Source: Scolanthus callimorphus (lineage: Eukaryota > Cnidaria > Anthozoa > Actiniaria > Edwardsiidae). From it: 64,000 nucleotides of DNA. The position numbers and the translations under genes were made by a program. The DNA lies in the NCBI GenBank assembly GCA_033964015.1, contig CM066914.1, forward strand, positions 22,558,234 to 22,622,233, read 5' to 3'. Below are positions 61,701-64,000 of the stretch, in pieces. The notes under the pieces were generated by a model. That model was given only the letters and a program-made list of their open reading frames with translations. It was not told where the DNA came from and searched no databases. Within the stretch, counting starts at the first letter, position 1. Each line of letters opens with the position of its first letter.

Positions 61701-63872
61701 GAGGTGGCGGAGCTGTTGGATTGGAGAAGGAGGTGGTGGAGGAGCAGGTGGAGCGAAGAAGGAGGAGATGGTGGATGAGGAGGTGGCCTTGGGGATGAAG
61801 TGCAGTAGAGAAGGAGGTGAAAGTGGTGGAAGAGGTGATCTGTAGGATGAGGTGGAGTGGAAGAGGAGGTAAGGTGGGGAGGTGATGGAGGTGGAGATCG
61901 AGATCGAGGAGGTGGGGGAAGTGGAGGCGGAGGTAAAGACTCACGTTTGTTCTGGTGTAATGGACCTCAGGATGGTCAGTGCCTCTTCCGTATCACCTCG
62001 GTCTAATGCAAGATCTACGTTTGCAATCTGAATCCTGCAGTTTTGGAAAAAGAATACAAACATTCATCTAAAAAGAATGATTGAAATTATAATGTCGCTC
62101 TAGCAAGAAACAAAGGTAAAAGCTTTGGGTCGTTAAGCAGGTAGGGAGGGCCATGTTAATGTATGTTCAATATAACGTCACGGGTATCTGTGCACTTAGC
62201 CAATTTGCAAGAAGGCGTTCAAGTTACGTACCTGACTCCTTCTGGAGTACCTTGAAACTCATTTATGGCATCCTGCATAGTCTTCGCGGCCTCATGCTGG
62301 AACAGAAAACATTTTACGGAGTTTTTTAATGCCTTATTCAGAATGTGCTCATTTACTAGGCGTTTGGTTTTACTAGAGTCATATGAAAGTGGTGTAAAAG
62401 TAGGAATGGATGGGCTAGTTTAGACAAAGCACCTCGTGTCCTGCTTTCCGATGAGCCTCCACAAGCTGGAGATAGACGGAGACGCGATCGCTCAACTTAA
62501 TGTTGATCTTCTTTCCTCGTTTGGTGCTGGTCTCTGAAAAAAGCAAAAATATTCAATCAGCCCCACTTACCCTCTACTTTTTTGTCGGCCTTGCTGGACC
62601 AGTAGTGTAGTAGCTGCTGTAAGATCTAACGTTATGTCTTGATGCACCTCACTGTTCTATTGTATTCTCGTTCTATTAGTTTCCATGTTTCCATTGTTTG
62701 GGCTGAGGTGCATCAATCCAATAGTGTTAGATCTTCCAATAGCTGCTACACGACCCTGCTGGACAGTTCCTCGGGGAGCACATGAAGTCAAAGCCATTCA
62801 GAGCGCATCCGCAACAATCCATTTTCCAAGACAAAAAGGTCCGCGAATTAACGATCGTTTCTTTTATGTACTTCAGCAAGAAGAAAAATGTGAATGCAAA
62901 CGTTGGTTGTTTTCCAAACTAAATCCATTAGTCTTATGAAACTCGCTCGTTCTCGCTAGTTAAGGAAGGGTTTCTCCTAGCTAGCCACAAAACACCCCAA
63001 ATTAGCTTGAAATCTCGCGTATCAGCCGCGTATAAAACCCTAGTATCAAGCGCAAAAAGAAAGTCAGGAAACAAGCAGACGCGTGCCATTCCTTTCTCTT
63101 ATTTGCGTGCTATGCAAAAACTTCTCCCAGCTAGAAACTTCCCTTAGTCTTTGACCCTACCTGGTTTCTTCACCCCTGGCAAGTTCATGGCTGCATTTAA
63201 GGTTTTGATACTCTCCTCTGCATTCCCCATGTTCATCTGCACTCGCGCTTTGATAAGGTGATACGATGGATGCTCACGGACCTACATGCAAATCAAAATC
63301 AGTTTGAGACACAGGACAGAGTTGACAGTGGACAGACAAGGCTAATTGGGGTTAGGGTGAATCAGATTTGTAAGTGTTACCTCGAAATTGTAGCTGAGAC
63401 CAACTTCTAGAGACTGTTCGGCCTGTTTGAAGTTCCCTTTTTGAAGCTGGATCTGAAAGGCACAAACAAGGACTATTTACAAAACATTCAAGAAAAACAT
63501 ACAATTTACATGATTAATACATGTTTTCTCAAAAAGGAAAGCATAAAATGCGTCGTGTATCAAACGTTTTTTGCTGCATGTTCACAGTGAGGTCATCCGT
63601 GCATCTTTATGTCTAATCACACATTAGGAGCGACTAATCAGAGTGCGCAATTTATTAGTGTTTTATGGAAAGTAGATGGTTATCGCAAACGATCACTATA
63701 AATTAGAAGACCTGAAAAAAGGTGACGCTCTCACAATTCTCTAATTTAGGATATACTCTGATAGGTAGTTTTTATATGATACATACCTGGGCCATCAGTA
63801 GGTGTGCATCCGAGAAAGTGGAATCATGCTCCAGACAATGGGCAAGTAAGGCTTTGGCAGAGTCTACTTCAC
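37714..63872 (-). CDS. TTC21B: TTC21B / IFT139, tetratricopeptide repeat protein 21B (C-terminal 806 residues)
   Basis: Subunit of intraflagellar transport complex A, needed for retrograde transport in cilia. Exons, high to low: 63872-63787, 63453-63382, 63281-63161, 62533-62433, 62296-62232, 62034-61945, 61321-61238, 60767-60695, 59725-59615, 59534-59482, 59033-58948, 58541-58415, 57857-57792, 57131-57029, 56571-56461, 55756-55675, 55530-55448, 55351-55284, 53424-53362, 52670-52572, 52271-52211, 51816-51691, 51184-51071, 50716-50663, 38478-38422, 38317-38197, 38086-38019, 37791-37714. All are GT-AG and all phases agree. Matches known from the family: [127 protein letters not shown], ending KARSSIRM. 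It is a TPR superhelix with no catalytic site. The N-terminal exons lie beyond 64000. Confidence 0.96.
38850..39605 (+). mobile_element. 5'-truncated LINE 3' end inside the large TTC21B intron
   Basis: The frame about 38950-39230 reads [17 protein letters not shown], then a C-x2-C-x8-H-x4-C knuckle ([17 protein letters not shown]) and STFWKMV, the usual end of a non-LTR retrotransposon RT. The 3' part ends in an AATAAATAAATAAATAAA-type tail near 39585-39600. Sequence on both sides carries ggcgacaagattt and tttggcgact words, perhaps the pre-insertion repeat. Confidence 0.7.
40619..41587 (-). CDS. Intronless rhodopsin-class (class A) GPCR, paralogue 1
   Basis: 322 residues, seven hydrophobic helices, plasma membrane; ligand unknown. 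Landmarks: N-glycosylation site NLT near residue 12; TM1 with NSLALY; LTIAD in TM2 (Asp68); Cys93 at the top of TM3; ERF at 117-119 in place of DRY; TM6 [14 protein letters not shown] with no CWxP; TM7 NVVIY in place of NPxxY; short tail. The closest relative here is the gene at 44550-45518, with the same exon-free layout and the phrases [21 protein letters not shown] and [11 protein letters not shown]. It sits in a TTC21B intron, same strand. AATAAA (minus strand) is near 40469-40474. Start chosen at MRFTMVIAC; a second Met lies four codons on. Confidence 0.9.
   Translation of the reverse strand: MRFTMVIACLANLTLVNGFTNSIIFTAGFFIEAVIILLANSLALYIFSKRAFVVKKSNYLLLNLTIADACACIPSMLNGIRYISPGGRLSALCHAVRVLNTYVPGVSIYSVAAMALERFIAVVCPFKHRLLKPKHYFYAVFILWLMPAIETVLFVNMYLNLIQISAYVSYAFKALNSVLALSMIVVGYMGIWIKLTCYKRMANNRNHERDSKLAKTLFIITLASLAALFPNHLLMITSGIGSDFAGVAFEASNMLMLSNSFINVVIYSFRMPDFRTQIKRIFERCKSRSMIVESVRIELPIVKCKTQQQVSVIALRHYDCPV
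42480..42858. repeat. 60-base tandem repeat, four full copies plus degenerate edges
   Basis: The unit runs atatatcaaacacgagacag through cgtgtctcatcaggatgtcc to aaacaccaaggagtgggtta, with copies from about 42618, 42678, 42738 and 42798, and a diverged copy near 42480. Each unit holds a hairpin GAGACA-GCG-TGTCTC. The repeat keeps frames open on both strands ([20 protein letters not shown] on the minus strand), which are not real genes. Confidence 0.9.
43142..43330. mobile_element. MITE, relative of 62590-62765
   Basis: Inverted words gcagcagctctcacaagatc and gatcttacgagcagctgct mark the ends. The left arm matches the element at 62590-62765 (agatctaac, attgatg). A direct repeat of gagttttatcaagccatgata lies inside. 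Confidence 0.6.
43365..43640 (-). pseudogene. GPCR pseudogene fragment (TM3 region) of the local receptor family
   Basis: The frame reads [21 protein letters not shown], matching [17 protein letters not shown] and [17 protein letters not shown] of the two neighbours, with ERF changed to ECF. After a 1-base shift it continues as [13 protein letters not shown], matching WPFKHRLL. No other helices are preserved on the flanks. Confidence 0.75.
44550..45518 (-). CDS. Intronless rhodopsin-class (class A) GPCR, paralogue 2
   Basis: 322 residues, seven helices; ligand unknown. Landmarks: N-glycosylation site NES near residue 7; TM1 [13 protein letters not shown] in TM2 (Asp62); Cys87 before TM3; ERF at 111-113; ECL2 without an obvious partner cysteine; TM6 [17 protein letters not shown]7 [11 protein letters not shown]. 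The N-terminus is short and there is no signal peptide. It lies on the same strand as, and 3 kb from, its paralogue, with a broken third copy between, so the cluster arose by tandem duplication inside the TTC21B intron. AATAAA on the minus strand is about 45 bases after the stop. Confidence 0.9.
   Translation of the reverse strand: MMVCNGNESFHGPIETIILTCVFSIEAVVILLSNSLALYVFLKRSFVVKKTNYLLVNLTIADVFASVLALLSAVRFHLSSSGQNAVCIPVLLLYAYFPTVSIYALAAVALERFIAVFWPFKHRLLMSKHYCCAMFVLWFMPAFEILLHLNMFLDLLNLGTSAKSVSYAFKWFNSILALSIIVLGYTGIWLKLTCCKHATNNRNVERDNKLAKTLFIVTLASLITLLPKQVQLMVVDVENLTFTGTLHEVLDILMLSNSFINVVIYSFRMPDVRVQATHILSYCRVRNRVQKSSTLELATAKRMKVSEVSIIRIKPLVQSDCE
45890..46110. repeat. Inverted repeats (ttttggcc pair and tacacggtggc pair)
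   Basis: A short hairpin at 45915-45950 (gggttttggccgcag and gaggccaaaaccc) is followed by an inverted pair at 46011 and 46083 (ttacacggtggc and gccaccgtgtaa). This is MITE-like DNA between the receptor genes and the next TTC21B exon. Confidence 0.55.
46545..46668. repeat. Two tandem copies of a 62-base unit
   Basis: The unit begins agggcccgcaaaaggtcttg and continues ggtaacgtttatgattggat to atcacgtgactcgca. Copies start near 46545 and 46607. Confidence 0.8.
46695..46945. mobile_element. Second copy of the MITE found in the transposon left TIR
   Basis: Shares caccaaaaactctaag, gttcagaattagcaaatg, gagctgctgtggctgtgt and gcattcaaaatgg with 24745-24970. It ends near aacaataggtccgc. Confidence 0.75.
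47100..48143. other. Intronic DNA, no gene seen
   Basis: AT-rich sequence inside the large TTC21B intron. 47984-48010 contains gcgagccaccgagccccgag, which matches in reverse the sequence at 49182-49210 and belongs to an older repeat around the TTAA element. Confidence 0.5.
48148..49174. mobile_element. 1.03-kb non-autonomous DNA transposon with about 300-base TIRs and TTAA duplication
   Basis: The left end TTAA-GGAGGCTGCCTAC mirrors the right end GTAGGCAGCCTCC-TTAA. The inverted arms are nearly identical for about 300 bases (48148-48462 against 48885-49174), which creates the same false 65-residue frame on both strands. TTAA target duplications are typical of piggyBac and Kolobok elements. 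No transposase is encoded. Confidence 0.88.
49668..49766. repeat. Foldback hairpin
   Basis: Words gtgttatctgccgaagc / ctgaggcggataacac and caacgccgaggttt / aactcgaggcgttg pair across the centre near 49725. Probably part of a larger MITE. I found no gene in the rest of 49200-50650. Confidence 0.65.
51875..52112. mobile_element. MITE, second copy of the family at 17476-17712
   Basis: Contains gtgaacggccgttgcgg, aacgcctgcaacgtcttggc and gtgaaatcgcgag, in inverse orientation to the LGR-intron copy. Lies in a TTC21B intron. Confidence 0.6.
52837..53092. mobile_element. Foldback MITE
   Basis: Ends tgattctcatccgctacggt and its near complement at 53060-53092; the arms continue through gtagagtt and gacttcctacc. 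One end-like copy (ctctaccgtagcagatgaga) also stands at 59360-59380. Confidence 0.75.
53468..54034. mobile_element. Foldback element containing an 85-base minisatellite
   Basis: Inverted ends (cgtttgcatctaaccgacaa near 53470 and its near complement near 54010, continuing into gccgccgaag) enclose five copies of an 85-base unit (about 53500, 53587, 53672, 53757 and 53842). The unit begins cgaagcttgttttgaaaggg and ends tgattggctacttc. Confidence 0.8.
54281..54474. repeat. Heptamer microsatellite (AGTCTGA)n
   Basis: About 27 uninterrupted copies of the 7-base unit. Because seven is not a multiple of three, all three frames read FRLQTSD-type repeats without stops on the minus strand; these are not genes. 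Confidence 0.97.
54641..54868. mobile_element. Foldback MITE
   Basis: Terminal arms of about 36 bases (aagcctggtgcacactagcg, acataacgacataag) at 54641-54677 and 54833-54868. Confidence 0.8.
54914..55107. mobile_element. Long hairpin MITE
   Basis: Arms of about 80 bases (gacctcctcggcttg, ttttgcccatttcagatcac, catgagtattctctcttt and complements) with a short loop near 55010. No coding function. Confidence 0.8.
57290..57400. repeat. 17-base tandem repeat, about six copies
   Basis: The unit ctaccggttgctaaggc runs into the left arm of the next hairpin, which contains the same ttgctaagg word. The repeat may have grown from the end of that element. Confidence 0.85.
57378..57513. mobile_element. 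Near-perfect hairpin MITE
   Basis: Arms of about 60 bases: ttgctaaggcctagggcata, then atgagccgttcctaatgcaa, and their complements. The loop is near 57445. Confidence 0.8.
57718..57795 (-). other. tRNA-like sequence (SINE head or tRNA pseudogene)
   Basis: On the minus strand it has an A-box-like GCTCAGCTGGTAGAGTAG, an anticodon-arm-like CGGTCCAGTAACCG, and a T-arm GTGAG-TTCGAAT-CTCAT with the B box. The acceptor stem does not pair and the anticodon loop has the wrong size, so it is not a working tRNA. A T run follows. Its 5' edge holds the GTAAGT donor of TTC21B exon 57857-57792. Confidence 0.6.
59820..59900. repeat. Trinucleotide repeat (GTT/GCT/GAT)n
   Basis: A mixed tract of gttgttgtt, ctgctgctg and gatgatgat in a TTC21B intron. 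More gat-rich stretches follow at 60310-60340 and 60545-60690. Confidence 0.9.
59905..60305. mobile_element. MITE, second copy of the family at 35385-35992
   Basis: Ends ctataggcggttatttgttt and complement-like aacactgacatcacaatata...ggcctattgatag, with inner matches cttatgcaaatga, cattcaccagacgctattga and catgcgctcaaaattt. Inverted relative to the first copy. Confidence 0.7.
61385..61925. repeat. Purine-rich GGAGGT minisatellite
   Basis: A strand-asymmetric gaggaggtggag tract of about 500 bases inside a TTC21B intron, ending only about 20 bases before exon 62034-61945. The Leu/His/Pro-rich frame on the minus strand is a by-product of the repeat. Confidence 0.9.
62590..62765. mobile_element. 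Foldback MITE
   Basis: Arms at 62590-62651 and 62702-62765 share ttgctggacc, agatctaac and gatgcacctca with their complements. Related to 43142-43330. Confidence 0.75.
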
Positions 63873-64000
63873 CTGAAGGAAAGAAAAATAAGGCCTACAG
63901 CTTTACCGTGCAGAGCGCAGAGTCGCGCCGTACCGAACAGTATAAACCATCCTGTAAAGTTTTTGATTATTAAGTATAAAGTGGGATCCTTTGAAGAAAA

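Noticed and set aside
61387..61944. Leu/His/Pro-rich 185-residue frame
   Set aside because: Translation of the purine-rich minisatellite in a TTC21B intron.

Overview
The window is animal genomic DNA. Genes are intron-rich with GT-AG junctions, proteins are metazoan (a glycoprotein-hormone-type LGR receptor, the ciliary IFT139/TTC21B protein, rhodopsin-class receptors), and repeats are dense (foldback/MITE elements, a Penelope-like element, LINE 3' ends). The closely related intronless receptors and the repeat types suggest an early-branching animal, most likely an anthozoan cnidarian (coral or sea anemone). That species call is an inference.

Layout. 1-1730 (-): start of a long coiled-coil protein that runs off the left edge. 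1.9-9.8 kb: foldback repeats and a 5'-truncated LINE. 9.8-11.6 kb (-): a decayed Penelope-like retroelement with a hammerhead-like terminal motif. 12.2-22.2 kb (+): a complete nine-exon LGR of the FSHR/LHR/TSHR type, about 948 residues, with every intron in phase 2. 22.7-24.2 kb: foldback elements. 24,337-35,031: a 10.7-kb DNA transposon with long terminal inverted repeats carrying two divergent genes. One encodes a SAM-domain protein. The other encodes a very long protein that joins a DDE-transposase-like region to a ubiquitin-specific-protease-like domain through a PPPQAQ repeat. 35.4-36.4 kb: small MITEs. 36.8-37.6 kb: decayed tandem copies of the last TTC21B exon. 37.7-63.9 kb (-): the 3' 28 exons of TTC21B (806 residues, all phases consistent). 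Its 12-kb intron holds two intact intronless class A GPCR genes and a GPCR pseudogene on the same strand.

The genes do not form a pathway. LGR and the two small receptors are cell-surface signalling proteins. TTC21B belongs to the IFT-A complex of cilia. The transposon genes form one mobile unit. The best candidate for an undescribed system is that transposon: matching imperfect TIRs, a possible target duplication, a shared bidirectional promoter, and a transposase-peptidase fusion whose superfamily I could not name. Several long reading frames are broken by one missing base inside a short homopolymer, so assembly error should be excluded before any of them is called a pseudogene.
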